NCBI GenBank assembly: GCA_965603095.1
Contig: CBFDBQ010000002.1
Span: forward strand, 28,401-92,400
Direction of reading: 5' to 3'
Source of the DNA: DAOVVL01 sp965603095
Lineage (GTDB): Bacteria; Pseudomonadota; Alphaproteobacteria; Rhodospirillales; Magnetovibrionaceae
DNA length: 64,000 nt
The stretch's first letter is position 1. Each line of letters begins with the position of its first letter. Under the pieces are notes generated by a model that was given only the letters and a program-made list of their open reading frames with translations, was not told where the DNA came from and did not search any database. Below, piece by piece: positions 25,449 to 34,240 of this stretch. A program made the position numbers and the translations under genes.

Positions 25449-27212
25449 ATGGCAGACAAACAGATGAACGGCGCTGAAATACTGATCAAGGCATTGCACG
25501 ATCAAAGCGTTGATGTTGTCTTCGGCTATCCCGGTGGTGCGGTTCTTCCTATTTATGATGCTATTTTTCAACAAAATAAAATGCGTCATATTTTGGTTCG
25601 CCAAGAAGGCGGCGCAGTTCATGCCGCCGAAGGCTATGCCAGATCAACCGGCAAGGTTGGTTGCGTTTTGGTAACATCGGGCCCCGGTGCGACCAATGCG
25701 GTTACTGGGTTGTTGGATGCAATGCTCGATTCAATTCCTATGGTTTGCATTACCGGTCAGGTGCCAACGCACCTTATCGGCAATGATGCATTCCAAGAAG
25801 CAGACACAACCGGCATAACCCGGCCATGTACCAAACATAACTATCTGGTGAAAGACATTAAAGATCTTGCCCGCATAGTGCACGAAGCATTTCACGTTGC
25901 CAGTTCTGGCCGGCCCGGCCCGGTTGTTATTGACCTGCCCAAAGATGTGCAAATGGCTCTTGGCGATTATGTTCCGAAATCAAAAGTTGTTCATAAAAGC
26001 TATAACCCACAGGTTAAAGGCGACACCGCAAAAATCAAAGAAGCGGTAAAAATGTTGGCGGGCGCTAAAAAGCCAATAATTTATGCGGGTGGTGGGGTTA
26101 TTAATTCCGGCCCCGGTGCATCGCAATTGCTGACCCAGCTTGCGCACCTTACAGAATCTCCGTTGACGCTGACGTTAATGGGGCTTGGTGCGTTTCCGGC
26201 ATCTGATAAACAGTTTCTAGGCATGCTTGGCATGCACGGAACCTATGAAGCAAACATGGCTATGCACGATTGCGACGTTATGTTGTGCATTGGCGCACGC
26301 TTTGATGATCGCATAACCGGCAGGCTCGATGCGTTTAGCCCTAATTCTAAAAAAATCCACATTGATATTGATCCAAGCTCAATAAACAAAAGCGTTATGG
26401 TTGATATTCCTGTTATTGGCGATGTTGCACATGTGTTGGAAGATTTCATAAAAATATGGAAAACCAGCCAGTCGAAAATTGATGGCAAAGCATTAAAATC
26501 GTGGTGGAAAGAAATTGATGCTTGGCGGGCCAAGAAATGCTTTTCATACCGTGATGATAAAAAAACCATCATGCCGCAATATGCTATCGAGCGTTTGTAC
26601 GAGCTGACAAAAGACCGCAAGGATGTGTTCATCACCACCGAGGTCGGCCAGCACCAAATGTGGGCAGCCCAGCATTTCAAATTTGAGCGTCCTAATCATT
26701 TCATGACATCGGGTGGCCTTGGCACCATGGGCTATGGTTTGCCTGCCGCCATGGGTGTACAGATTGCGCACCCGGATGCATTGGTTGTTGATATTGCGGG
26801 CGAGGCATCAATTTTGATGAACATTCAAGAGCTTTCAGCCATTGCCCAGTACCGCTTGCCGGTTAAGGTATTTATTTTGAATAACCAATACATGGGCATG
26901 GTTCGCCAATGGCAGGAGCTTCTACACGGTTCACGCTATTCCGAAAGCTACATGGAAAGCCTGCCTGATTTTGTAAAACTGGCCGAAAGTTTTGGCGGCA
27001 AGGGTTTGCGCGCAACCAAGCCCGCCGAACTTGATGGCGTAATTACAGAAATGATGGAAAGCGACACCTTTGTTGTTGCCGATATTTGTGTCGATCAAAA
27101 CGAAAACGTTTTCCCAATGATACCATCGGGCGCGGCGCATAACGAAATGTTGCTTGGCCCCGACGACAAGGCAGAAAAACCAGTTTCAGAAGAAGGCATG
27201 GTGTTGGTTTAG
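25449..27212 (+). CDS. ilvB: Acetolactate synthase large subunit
   Basis: 587 residues from ATG at 25449 (MADKQMNGAEI), with AAGGAA just before; an in-frame ATG at 25425 lies upstream of that site. TPP-enzyme N domain (VFGYPGGAVLPIYDAI, RQEGGAVHAAEGYAR, TSGPGATNAVTG), the central domain, and the TPP-binding C domain (GGLGTMGYGLPAAMG, then GEASILMNIQEL and LNNQYMGMVRQWQE). It condenses pyruvate (or pyruvate and 2-oxobutyrate) in valine/leucine/isoleucine synthesis. First gene of ilvB-ilvN-ilvC. Confidence 0.95.
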   Translation: MADKQMNGAEILIKALHDQSVDVVFGYPGGAVLPIYDAIFQQNKMRHILVRQEGGAVHAAEGYARSTGKVGCVLVTSGPGATNAVTGLLDAMLDSIPMVCITGQVPTHLIGNDAFQEADTTGITRPCTKHNYLVKDIKDLARIVHEAFHVASSGRPGPVVIDLPKDVQMALGDYVPKSKVVHKSYNPQVKGDTAKIKEAVKMLAGAKKPIIYAGGGVINSGPGASQLLTQLAHLTESPLTLTLMGLGAFPASDKQFLGMLGMHGTYEANMAMHDCDVMLCIGARFDDRITGRLDAFSPNSKKIHIDIDPSSINKSVMVDIPVIGDVAHVLEDFIKIWKTSQSKIDGKALKSWWKEIDAWRAKKCFSYRDDKKTIMPQYAIERLYELTKDRKDVFITTEVGQHQMWAAQHFKFERPNHFMTSGGLGTMGYGLPAAMGVQIAHPDALVVDIAGEASILMNIQELSAIAQYRLPVKVFILNNQYMGMVRQWQELLHGSRYSESYMESLPDFVKLAESFGGKGLRATKPAELDGVITEMMESDTFVVADICVDQNENVFPMIPSGAAHNEMLLGPDDKAEKPVSEEGMVLV

Positions 27213-27243
27213 ACCAGCCATCATCACCCAAAGGAATAAAAAA

Positions 27244-27753
27244 GTGCAACAAGAACCAATAAACAGCCACACTATTTCCGTACTGGTCGATAATGAACCG
27301 GGCGTATTGGCACGTGTAATTGGCCTGTTTTCAGGCCGTGGTTATAACATTGAAAGCCTGACCGTGGCCGAAACCCGGCACAAGCGCGGGCTTTCGCGCA
27401 TTACTGTTGTTACCACCGGAACCGCCATGATTATTGAGCAAATAAAAGCCCAGCTTGGCCGTTTGGTGCCAATACATTCGGTTGCCGATCTAACCCTTGA
27501 CGGCCCTTCGGTTGAGCGCGAAGTTGCATTGGTAAAGGTTGTCGGTACCGGCGAACACCGGGTTGAGGCGCTAAGGATTGCAGATATTTTCCGCGCCCGC
27601 GTGGTAGATAGCTCTAACGAAAGCTTTGTTTTTGAAATAGTAGGCGATACCGGAAAGCTAGACGCATTCGCCGAATTAATGAAACCACTGGGATTGGTTG
27701 ATTTATCGCGCTCCGGCGTTGTTGCAATATCTCGTGGAACCCAATCACTTTAA
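27244..27753 (+). CDS. ilvN: Acetolactate synthase small (regulatory) subunit
   Basis: 169 residues from GTG at 27244, following AAAGGAATAAAAAA. An earlier in-frame opening at 27154 lies inside ilvB and has no site. The ACT domain is SVLVDNEPGVLARVIGLFSGRGYNIESL, followed by the C-terminal ALS_ss domain. It confers valine feedback control on IlvB. It sits 31 bases behind ilvB and 41 bases before ilvC, consistent with one transcript. Confidence 0.95.
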   Translation: MQQEPINSHTISVLVDNEPGVLARVIGLFSGRGYNIESLTVAETRHKRGLSRITVVTTGTAMIIEQIKAQLGRLVPIHSVADLTLDGPSVEREVALVKVVGTGEHRVEALRIADIFRARVVDSSNESFVFEIVGDTGKLDAFAELMKPLGLVDLSRSGVVAISRGTQSL

Positions 27754-27794
27754 CCATTTATAATTGACCCCAAACTTTTAAGGAAACTAATCAA

Positions 27795-28814
27795 ATGCGT
27801 GTCTATTACGATCAGGATGCTGATGTAAAACTCATCAAAGGCAAGAAAGTTGCCATCGTCGGTTACGGCAGTCAGGGCCATGCCCATGCGCTTAACCTTC
27901 GCGATAGCGGCGTCAAAGACGTATGCGTTGCGTTGCGCGAAAGCTCAACCTCGCGCAAAAAAGCCGAAGGCGAAGGCATCAAATGCATGACCCCGGCCGA
28001 AGCTGGTGCTTGGGCTGATGTTGTTATGATGCTTGTTCCCGATGAACTTCAGGCTGACCTTTATTATGCCGACCTTGTTGGCACAATGAAAAAAGGTTCG
28101 GCATTGGTTTTTGCCCATGGTCTTAATGTTCATTTCAATTTAATCGAACCACGCGAAGACCTTGACGTGTTCATGATTGCACCAAAAGGCCCCGGTCATA
28201 CGGTTCGCGGTGAATACCAAAAAGGTGGCGGTGTTCCATGTTTGGTTGCGGTTCATCAGAACCCATCGGGCAATGCGCTTGAAATTGCACTATCGTACGC
28301 TTCTGCCATTGGCGGTGGACGAAGCGGCGTTATTGAAACCACCTTCAAGGAAGAATGTGAAACCGATTTGTTCGGCGAACAGGTTGTTCTTTGCGGTGGC
28401 CTGACCGAACTTATCAGAAACGGTTATGAAACTTTGACCGAAGCTGGTTATGCACCGGAAATGGCATATTTTGAATGTATGCACGAAGTAAAATTGATTG
28501 TCGATTTGATGTACGAAGGCGGCATGGCCAACATGCGTTATTCAATTTCCAACACCGCCGAATATGGCGATTATGTTACCGGGCCGCGTATCATTACATC
28601 TGATACCAAGAAAGAAATGAAACGTGTGTTGGACGATATTCAATCAGGTCGCTTTACTCGCGATTGGATGCTTGAATGCAAAGCTGGCCAGCCAAGCTTT
28701 AAAGCAACGCGCAGGCGCAATGCCGAACACGGCATCGAAGAAGTTGGTGAAAAACTTCGCGCCATGATGCCATGGATTGCTAAAAATCAGTTGGTTGATA
28801 AAGATAAGAACTAA
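27795..28814 (+). CDS. ilvC: Ketol-acid reductoisomerase
   Basis: 339 residues, the short class I form. The NADPH-binding GYGSQGHAHALNLRDSG and the metal/substrate residues in MIAPKGPGHTVR and FKEECETDLFGEQ are intact. It isomerises and reduces acetolactate or acetohydroxybutyrate. ATG at 27795 after AAGGAA. The unit ends with a double-hairpin element and a strong terminator. Confidence 0.96.
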   Translation: MRVYYDQDADVKLIKGKKVAIVGYGSQGHAHALNLRDSGVKDVCVALRESSTSRKKAEGEGIKCMTPAEAGAWADVVMMLVPDELQADLYYADLVGTMKKGSALVFAHGLNVHFNLIEPREDLDVFMIAPKGPGHTVRGEYQKGGGVPCLVAVHQNPSGNALEIALSYASAIGGGRSGVIETTFKEECETDLFGEQVVLCGGLTELIRNGYETLTEAGYAPEMAYFECMHEVKLIVDLMYEGGMANMRYSISNTAEYGDYVTGPRIITSDTKKEMKRVLDDIQSGRFTRDWMLECKAGQPSFKATRRRNAEHGIEEVGEKLRAMMPWIAKNQLVDKDKN

Positions 28815-28823
28815 GTTCTTTTT

Positions 28824-28862
28824 AAAGAATGCCGCATAAGCGGCGGCGACCACTTGGTCGCT
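28824..28862 (+). repeat. Double-hairpin intergenic element, copy C
   Basis: AAAGAAT, hairpin 1 (GCCGC, loop ATAA, GCGGC), G, hairpin 2 (GCGACC, loop ACTT, GGTCGC), T. It starts 10 bases after the ilvC stop, in the same sense, and before the ilvC terminator; it will therefore be part of the ilvBNC mRNA 3' end. Confidence 0.8.
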
Positions 28863-28872
28863 TAGTTAAATT

Positions 28873-28908
28873 AAAGGCGGGGCCGTTTATATGGCTCCGC
28901 CTTTTTTT
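28873..28908 (+). terminator. ilvC operon terminator
   Basis: AAAGGCGG-GGCC (28873-28884) pairs with GGC-CCGCCTTT (28893-28904, one bulge), followed by a run of seven T. The A-rich left side allows it to work in both directions, serving also the convergent gene at 28923. Confidence 0.88.
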
Positions 28909-28922
28909 GTTTAATTTAAAAA

Positions 28923-29423
28923 TTAATTACCGATGGTTTTTTTAAAGGTCTCAAACGAGCCTACCCAGAACCATGCAACCTTGCCGTCGGGCGCTTCAAC
29001 CCCAACGGTTCGGTGTTTCATTCCCACCCTAAATGAATATATGGGCAGGGATTTATGGATTTGCTTGAAACGCAATCCCGGTGTGTTATGGCTTTCGCGC
29101 CATAGTTTATAATTTTTTTCCGCCAGTTTTTTTACATCTTCGGGCAGATCTTCAAAGGTATCCCAATAGGCTCCTTCGCGCAGAACATTATCCATGTTCA
29201 GCGATACAAATTTCATCGCCAACTTGTCGGCTATTTTTGTGTATTCCTTTAGCGCCTTGCCGGCGGAATCTTCTAGCCATTCCTGCGCCCGGTCGCTGGA
29301 TATAATATTATCCCATTCGGTTTTGTCTTCGACCCGCTCTATTATTTCCCAGGCGATGCGCTCGCGCTCTTGTTCGGGCAGCGTTTTTAGCGCCTTAAAA
29401 GCCCTGTCCAGCACCTCTCCCAT
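28923..29423 (-). CDS. Single-chain antitoxin-toxin-like fusion (RelE/ParE-type C-terminus)
   Basis: 166 residues. Residues about 1-75 (VLDRAFKALKTLPEQERERIAWEIIERV, WLEDSAGKALKEYT) resemble small helical antitoxins. Residues about 85-166 (LPEDVKKLAEKNYKLWRES, GLRFKQIH, PIYSFRVGMKHRTVGV, VAWFWVGSFETF) resemble the HigB/ParE-like toxin fold, usually a separate gene of about 85 residues. There is no stop, frameshift or internal ribosome site between them; an internal Met (MDNVLREG) sits where a free toxin would start. The ATG at 29423 follows AAGGA. It could be a self-neutralised toxin or a domesticated protein. Confidence 0.6.
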   Translation of the reverse strand: MGEVLDRAFKALKTLPEQERERIAWEIIERVEDKTEWDNIISSDRAQEWLEDSAGKALKEYTKIADKLAMKFVSLNMDNVLREGAYWDTFEDLPEDVKKLAEKNYKLWRESHNTPGLRFKQIHKSLPIYSFRVGMKHRTVGVEAPDGKVAWFWVGSFETFKKTIGN

Positions 29424-29531
29424 GGTAAAATCCTTATTGTTAAAAGCGTGTGAAATCCTTGCCCAGAATGTACGCCAAATGGAAGGGTTGGTGCAAATGG
29501 CTCAAAAAACCGTCATAAACGCCAATAAATA

Positions 29532-29560
29532 TTGACAAAGCAGGGGTCTGGCTGTCTTTA
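29532..29560 (+). promoter_or_regulatory. Possible promoter before the small membrane protein
   Basis: TTGACA at 29532-29537, then 17 bases to TCTTTA. The -35 is perfect, the -10 is weak. It lies about 50 bases before the start at 29613. Between 29769 and 29893 nothing else is recognised before leuA. Confidence 0.4.
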
Positions 29561-29612
29561 TGGTAGGGCAAATAAGGTCGAAAGCGGTCTTATGCTTGAA
29601 AAAGGGTAATTT

Positions 29613-29768
29613 ATGCCAAGAAAAAGCGCCATTGCTAGGGCTAAAGCCCAATCCAAAGCAATAGCCGCCACCCAGACGGGTGAGCAGGGCGCTGGTGCAT
29701 GGTTATTGCTTGGCACCCTTTCGCTTCTACTTCTATCAGCCGGGGAACTGCTGCTTAGGAACCTCTGA
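29613..29768 (+). CDS. 51-residue small membrane protein
   Basis: ATG at 29613 after AAAAGGG. The N-terminal half is basic and Ala/Gln-rich (PRKSAIARAKAQSKA), then one strongly hydrophobic segment (WLLLGTLSLLLLSA) and a short charged tail. The frame is open from the good start to a TGA at 29766-29768. It has a plausible promoter of its own. Function not recognised; a single-pass inner-membrane peptide is likely. Confidence 0.5.
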   Translation: MPRKSAIARAKAQSKAIAATQTGEQGAGAWLLLGTLSLLLLSAGELLLRNL

Positions 29769-29893
29769 CGTCTACGGTCAATTTTTTATAAAAGGCTGGT
29801 GATGTGCAGGGGAAAAGGAAAAACAAACCTTTCGTGCAATAGACATTAATAAATTGCATGTTCCAAACAAGCAGTTTCAAGGACTTAAATCAA

Positions 29894-31447
29894 ATGACTA
29901 ATACCAAAAAAAACCGAATTGTAATTTTCGATACAACCTTGCGTGATGGCGAGCAATCGCCGGGCGCCTCCATGAACTTGGATGAAAAGTTGCGTATTGC
30001 GCTTTTGCTCGAGGAAATGGGCGTTGATATAATTGAGGCCGGTTTCCCCATAGCATCAGAAGGTGATTTCGAGGCGGTAAATGAAATAGCCAAGGTGGTT
30101 AAAAATTCAACCGTCTGTGGTTTGGCGCGTGCCACCCGTGGCGATATTGAACGTTGTGCCGATGCCATAAAACCTGCTGAACGTTCACGCATTCATACTT
30201 TTATTTCCACTAGCCCACTGCACATGAAATACAAATTGCAGATGGAGCCGGAAAAAGTTTTGGAAAAAGTAACCGAAAGCGTGACGTTGGCGCGTAACTT
30301 CACCGATGATGTTGAATGGTCAGCCGAAGACGGTTCACGCACCGAGCGTGATTTTCTGTGCCGTTGTGTTGAGGCCGCGATTGATGCTGGCGCTACCACC
30401 ATCAACATTCCAGATACCGTCGGTTATGCAATTCCAGTAGAATTTGCCAATCTTATAAGTCACGTTATGAACAATGTCCTCAATATGGATAAAGCCATTA
30501 TTTCGGTTCATTGTCATAATGATTTAGGCTTGGCGGTTGCCAATTCGTTGGCCGCGGTCAGCGTCGGCGCAAGGCAGGTTGAATGCACAATAAACGGTCT
30601 GGGTGAACGGGCCGGAAACGCTGCCATGGAAGAAGTCGTAATGGCACTTAAAACCAGAAACGATTTAATGCCATATACCACCGGTATTAAAACCGAAAAT
30701 ATAACCAAGGCATCGCGGCTGGTTTCAACGATTACTGGATTTAACGTGCAACCGAACAAGGCGATTGTCGGAAAGAACGCTTTTGCCCATGAAAGCGGTA
30801 TTCATCAGGACGGAATGCTTAAGCACGCCGGAACCTATGAAATAATGACACCTGAATCCGTGGGCTTAACCGAGTCAAAATTGGTCATGGGTAAACATTC
30901 TGGCCGTCATGCGTTCAACGATAAATTGAAAGATATGGGTTATGATCTTGGCGATAATGCGCTGGAAGATGCATTCGTGCGTTTCAAAGATTTAGCCGAT
31001 AAGAAAAAAGAGGTATTTGACGAGGATATAATAGCCTTGGTCGATGACGAAATTTTCCGCGCCAATGACCGCATTTCCATGGTGGCGTTGGAAATACTCT
31101 GCGGTACGGCTCACAATCCGCCCAAAGCCAGCCTCGAAATGAACGTTGATGGCGAGGTAAAATCATGCAATTCCACTGGTGATGGGCCTGTGGATGCGGC
31201 ATTTAATGCGGTCAAAGAGCTATTCCCCCATGAGGCCAGATTACAGCTTTATCAGGTTCAAGCGGTAACTGGCGGAACCGATGCCCAGGCCGAGGTCACC
31301 GTTAGGCTAGAGGAAAAAGGCCGTAGCGTTAACGGACAGGCGGCTGACACCGATACCATGGTGGCCAGCGTCAAGGCCTATATCAATGCGCTTAATAAGC
31401 TTTTGCTAAAGCGTGAAAAATCGGCCCCGTCTGCGCTTTCGGTCTAG
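29894..31447 (+). CDS. leuA: 2-isopropylmalate synthase
   Basis: 517 residues from ATG at 29894 (MTNTKKNRIVIFDTTLRDGEQ); an in-frame ATG at 29858 would add 12 residues with no family match. Catalytic motifs FDTTLRDGEQSPGASM and ISVHCHNDLGLAVANS with the metal-binding His pair. The C-terminal LeuA dimer/regulatory domain (about 390-500) should bind leucine. It makes the first committed step of leucine synthesis, complementing ilvBNC upstream. Confidence 0.95.
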   Translation: MTNTKKNRIVIFDTTLRDGEQSPGASMNLDEKLRIALLLEEMGVDIIEAGFPIASEGDFEAVNEIAKVVKNSTVCGLARATRGDIERCADAIKPAERSRIHTFISTSPLHMKYKLQMEPEKVLEKVTESVTLARNFTDDVEWSAEDGSRTERDFLCRCVEAAIDAGATTINIPDTVGYAIPVEFANLISHVMNNVLNMDKAIISVHCHNDLGLAVANSLAAVSVGARQVECTINGLGERAGNAAMEEVVMALKTRNDLMPYTTGIKTENITKASRLVSTITGFNVQPNKAIVGKNAFAHESGIHQDGMLKHAGTYEIMTPESVGLTESKLVMGKHSGRHAFNDKLKDMGYDLGDNALEDAFVRFKDLADKKKEVFDEDIIALVDDEIFRANDRISMVALEILCGTAHNPPKASLEMNVDGEVKSCNSTGDGPVDAAFNAVKELFPHEARLQLYQVQAVTGGTDAQAEVTVRLEEKGRSVNGQAADTDTMVASVKAYINALNKLLLKREKSAPSALSV

Positions 31448-31561
31448 TAATTGTCGGGCTTGGGCCTGTATAAATAACGTGTATAAAGGGCATATCGGAT
31501 TCGCATATCCGGCCACGTATTGGGCCTTAATGTAAACAATAGAATTGGTGGATTTTAAGTA

Positions 31562-32602
31562 ATGTTTTCGTCTCTTTTTGGTTTTCTTTCGGCAGATATG
31601 GCCATTGATTTAGGTACTGCAAACACCCTTGTTTTCGTCAAGGGCAAAGGCATCGTGCTTAACGAGCCTTCGGTTGTGGCAATAACTGAATTCAAAGGTA
31701 AAAAACAGGTGCTTGCTGTTGGCAACGAAGCCAAGCAAATGCTAGGCCGCACGCCGGGTGATATTCAGGCAATTCGTCCGTTACGTGATGGCGTCATTGC
31801 CGATTTTGAAGTCGCCGAAGAAATGATAAAATACTTTATTCGCAAGGTTCACAATCGCCGTAGTTTTGCCAGCCCAATGGTTGTGGTTTGTGTGCCATCA
31901 GGCTCAACTGCTGTTGAACGTCGCGCTATTCAAGAATCTGCTGAAAGTGCGGGCGCACGTAAGGTATTTTTAATCGAAGAACCTATGGCGGCTGCCATTG
32001 GTGCCGGTCTTCCGGTTACCGAGCCAACTGGCTCAATGGTTGTTGATATTGGCGGCGGCACCACCGAGGTTGCCGTTCTTTCACTTGGCGGTATTGTTTA
32101 TGCGCGTTCAGTTCGGGTTGGTGGCGATAAAATGGATGAAGCCATTATCGCTTATATTCGTCGCAATCATAACTTACTTGTGGGTGAAGCATCTGCCGCA
32201 CGCATAAAAGAAACCATTGGTTCGGCTTGCCCACCAGAAGAAGGCGATGGCCGGACTATGGAAATAAAAGGTCGCGATCTTATGAATGGTGTTCCGAAAG
32301 AACTTATTATTTCAGAACGTCAAATCGCAGAAAGTTTGGCCGAACCTGTTGGCGCAATTATTGAAGCGGTAAAAGTTGCGCTAGAACATACCGCTCCGGA
32401 ATTAGCCGCAGATATAGTTGATAAAGGTATTGTTTTAACCGGTGGTGGCGCGCTTTTGGGCAATATTGATTATGTTCTCAGGCACGCTACGGGTCTGCCG
32501 GTTTCCATTGGTGATGACCCGCTTTCATGCGTGGTTTTGGGAACGGGCCGTGCGCTGGAAGAAATGAAAAAACTCAGAAATGTGCTAACAACTATGTATT
32601 AA
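31562..32602 (+). CDS. mreB: Rod-shape actin homologue MreB
   Basis: 346 residues. Actin-fold motifs: phosphate 1 DLGTANTLVFVKG, connect 1, phosphate 2 DIGGGTTEVAVLSLGG, adenosine LTGGGALLGNIDYVL. The N-terminus (MFSSLFGFLSADMAIDLG) carries the short amphipathic membrane anchor. It organises elongasome movement along the inner membrane. First of mreB-mreC-mreD-mrdA-rodA; mreC follows after a gap of about 220 bases with hairpins. Confidence 0.97.
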   Translation: MFSSLFGFLSADMAIDLGTANTLVFVKGKGIVLNEPSVVAITEFKGKKQVLAVGNEAKQMLGRTPGDIQAIRPLRDGVIADFEVAEEMIKYFIRKVHNRRSFASPMVVVCVPSGSTAVERRAIQESAESAGARKVFLIEEPMAAAIGAGLPVTEPTGSMVVDIGGGTTEVAVLSLGGIVYARSVRVGGDKMDEAIIAYIRRNHNLLVGEASAARIKETIGSACPPEEGDGRTMEIKGRDLMNGVPKELIISERQIAESLAEPVGAIIEAVKVALEHTAPELAADIVDKGIVLTGGGALLGNIDYVLRHATGLPVSIGDDPLSCVVLGTGRALEEMKKLRNVLTTMY

Positions 32603-32700
32603 GCGGTTTTTTTAGCTTTATTTCACGTCTAATTACCCCTTGGTCACCTCTAACCGCCCATGGCCACCTATAACTATCGGCAATTATTGCGTTTTTTTTC

Positions 32701-32750
32701 GGTTAATCTATATTAACCCTAGTCCGGGCATAGTGTTTGCTCGGGTTTTC
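32701..32750 (+). other. Two hairpins in the mreB-mreC gap
   Basis: GGTTAA and TTAACC (32701-32706, 32713-32718), then CCGGGCA (32724-32730) and TGCTCGG (32738-32744, one G-U) followed by GTTTTCC. The second could be a weak terminator that lowers mreC-rodA expression relative to mreB. Confidence 0.4.
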
Positions 32751-32819
32751 CATTGCTAGAGTACCCGCATTTAAACCTTGGTGGTTTTGGGATTTTCCCA
32801 TGGAGAGCGGGGGAAAAAT

Positions 32820-33707
32820 ATGACAGACCGTATTAGAGCTATACATTCAGGCTTCGTCCAACCCGGGCGTGGTGTTGGCAACCGACTTATGTACATTATT
32901 TTGGTGGCGGCATCGCTTGGCCTTTTGTTATTGGGAAAGGCTGATCCGGTATTTATGGAGAGGGTGCGTTCTCAAATTTCAGATTTTGCAACCCCTATAC
33001 TTGATACGCTGTCCAGACCAATCTCCAACACTGAAAAAGTTATTTCTGAAATTAATCTTCTTGCTGATATAAGATCAGAAAATGAAAAGCTACGTGGTGA
33101 AAATGATTTGCTTATGCAATGGCAATCTACTGCACGAAAGCTTGAAGTCGAAAATAAACAATTAAAGGGCTTATTAAACTTTGCTCCAGATGCTGAACCC
33201 GGATTTATAACTGCAAGGGTAATAGCAGACACAGGCGGTGCGTTTGTACGTAGCCTTCTTGCCAGCGCTGGTTTGCGTGATGGCGCAGCCAAAGGTCAGG
33301 CCGTAGTAACAAGCGAAGGTTTGGTCGGTAGGGTGCAGGGCGTTGGTACGCGCTCGGTTCGTATTTTACTAATAACCGATCTTAACTCTCGCATCCCAGT
33401 TATTGTTGAATCGAGCAGAACAAGAGCAATAATGGCGGGCGATAATTCAGATAGGCCCAAGCTAATTCATTTACCACCAGGTGCGGTGGTTTCACCCGGT
33501 GATAGGGTGGTTACATCTGGCCATGGCGGTGCTTTCCCACCGGGCATACAGGTTGGACGAATAACCGCAGTTGATGAAAAAGGCATAATGGTGCAACCGT
33601 TTGTACAGCGCGAACGTATAGAGTTCGTGCGAATTGTAGATTATGGCCTTAAAGGTATTCTTGATGCACCCAAGACAACAAAAGACGCGGGGGCAAGCAA
33701 AGAATGA
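32820..33707 (+). CDS. mreC: Rod-shape protein MreC
   Basis: 295 residues from ATG at 32820, chosen for GGGGG just before; the open frame begins earlier but without a site. A membrane helix lies at about 20-40 (YIILVAASLGLLLLG), a coiled coil at about 75-115 (ISEINLLADIRSENEKLRGEND), then the beta-rich periplasmic MreC core (GFITARVIADTGGAFVRSLL, VTSEGLVGRVQGVG). It scaffolds PBP2 in the elongasome. Its stop overlaps mreD by four bases. Confidence 0.93.
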   Translation: MTDRIRAIHSGFVQPGRGVGNRLMYIILVAASLGLLLLGKADPVFMERVRSQISDFATPILDTLSRPISNTEKVISEINLLADIRSENEKLRGENDLLMQWQSTARKLEVENKQLKGLLNFAPDAEPGFITARVIADTGGAFVRSLLASAGLRDGAAKGQAVVTSEGLVGRVQGVGTRSVRILLITDLNSRIPVIVESSRTRAIMAGDNSDRPKLIHLPPGAVVSPGDRVVTSGHGGAFPPGIQVGRITAVDEKGIMVQPFVQRERIEFVRIVDYGLKGILDAPKTTKDAGASKE

Positions 33708-34219
33708 AACCGGGTTTTTTACAGCGCCTTGATTTAATTGCACGCGGATCAACACCATTTGTATTGACGGCCCTTCTAATAGTGATGAGCGCAATACCCA
33801 CAAGAATTCCTGAATTTGCCCACATTGCACCGATGTTGCCGCTTATGGCCGTTTACCATTGGTCTATCTATCGCCCCGATCTTTTACCGGCATGGGCTGT
33901 TTTTATCGCAGGCTTAATGCAAGATGCATTAGTCGGCACACCGTTTGGGGTAAACGCGCTTGTTTTCCTTGCCGTGCATATGGTTGTTTTAAGCCAGCAA
34001 GTATTCTTTACAGGTAAATCATTTGCTGTTGTGTGGATTGGGTTTGCAATGGTTTCTGCGGCCGCATTCATTTTGACATGGGCCTTGGTCTCTGGCTTTT
34101 TTGGCCAGTCGACTGGATTGATGAGCATGTTTTTTCAGTATTTAGTTACGCTTGGAACCTTTCCCGTTTTGACATGGCTGTTGATGATTTGGCAGCAGCG
34201 AATGTTGTCTCAAGATTAA
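33704..34219 (+). CDS. mreD: Rod-shape protein MreD
   Basis: 171 residues, highly hydrophobic with about five or six membrane segments (FVLTALLIVMSAIPTRIPEF, LLPAWAVFIAGLMQDALVGTPFGVNALVFLAV). ATGA overlap with mreC. Identity rests on hydrophobic profile plus its fixed place between mreC and the PBP2 gene. Confidence 0.88.
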   Translation: MKPGFLQRLDLIARGSTPFVLTALLIVMSAIPTRIPEFAHIAPMLPLMAVYHWSIYRPDLLPAWAVFIAGLMQDALVGTPFGVNALVFLAVHMVVLSQQVFFTGKSFAVVWIGFAMVSAAAFILTWALVSGFFGQSTGLMSMFFQYLVTLGTFPVLTWLLMIWQQRMLSQD

Positions 34220-34240
34220 ATAATAATAATCAGGAATAAA

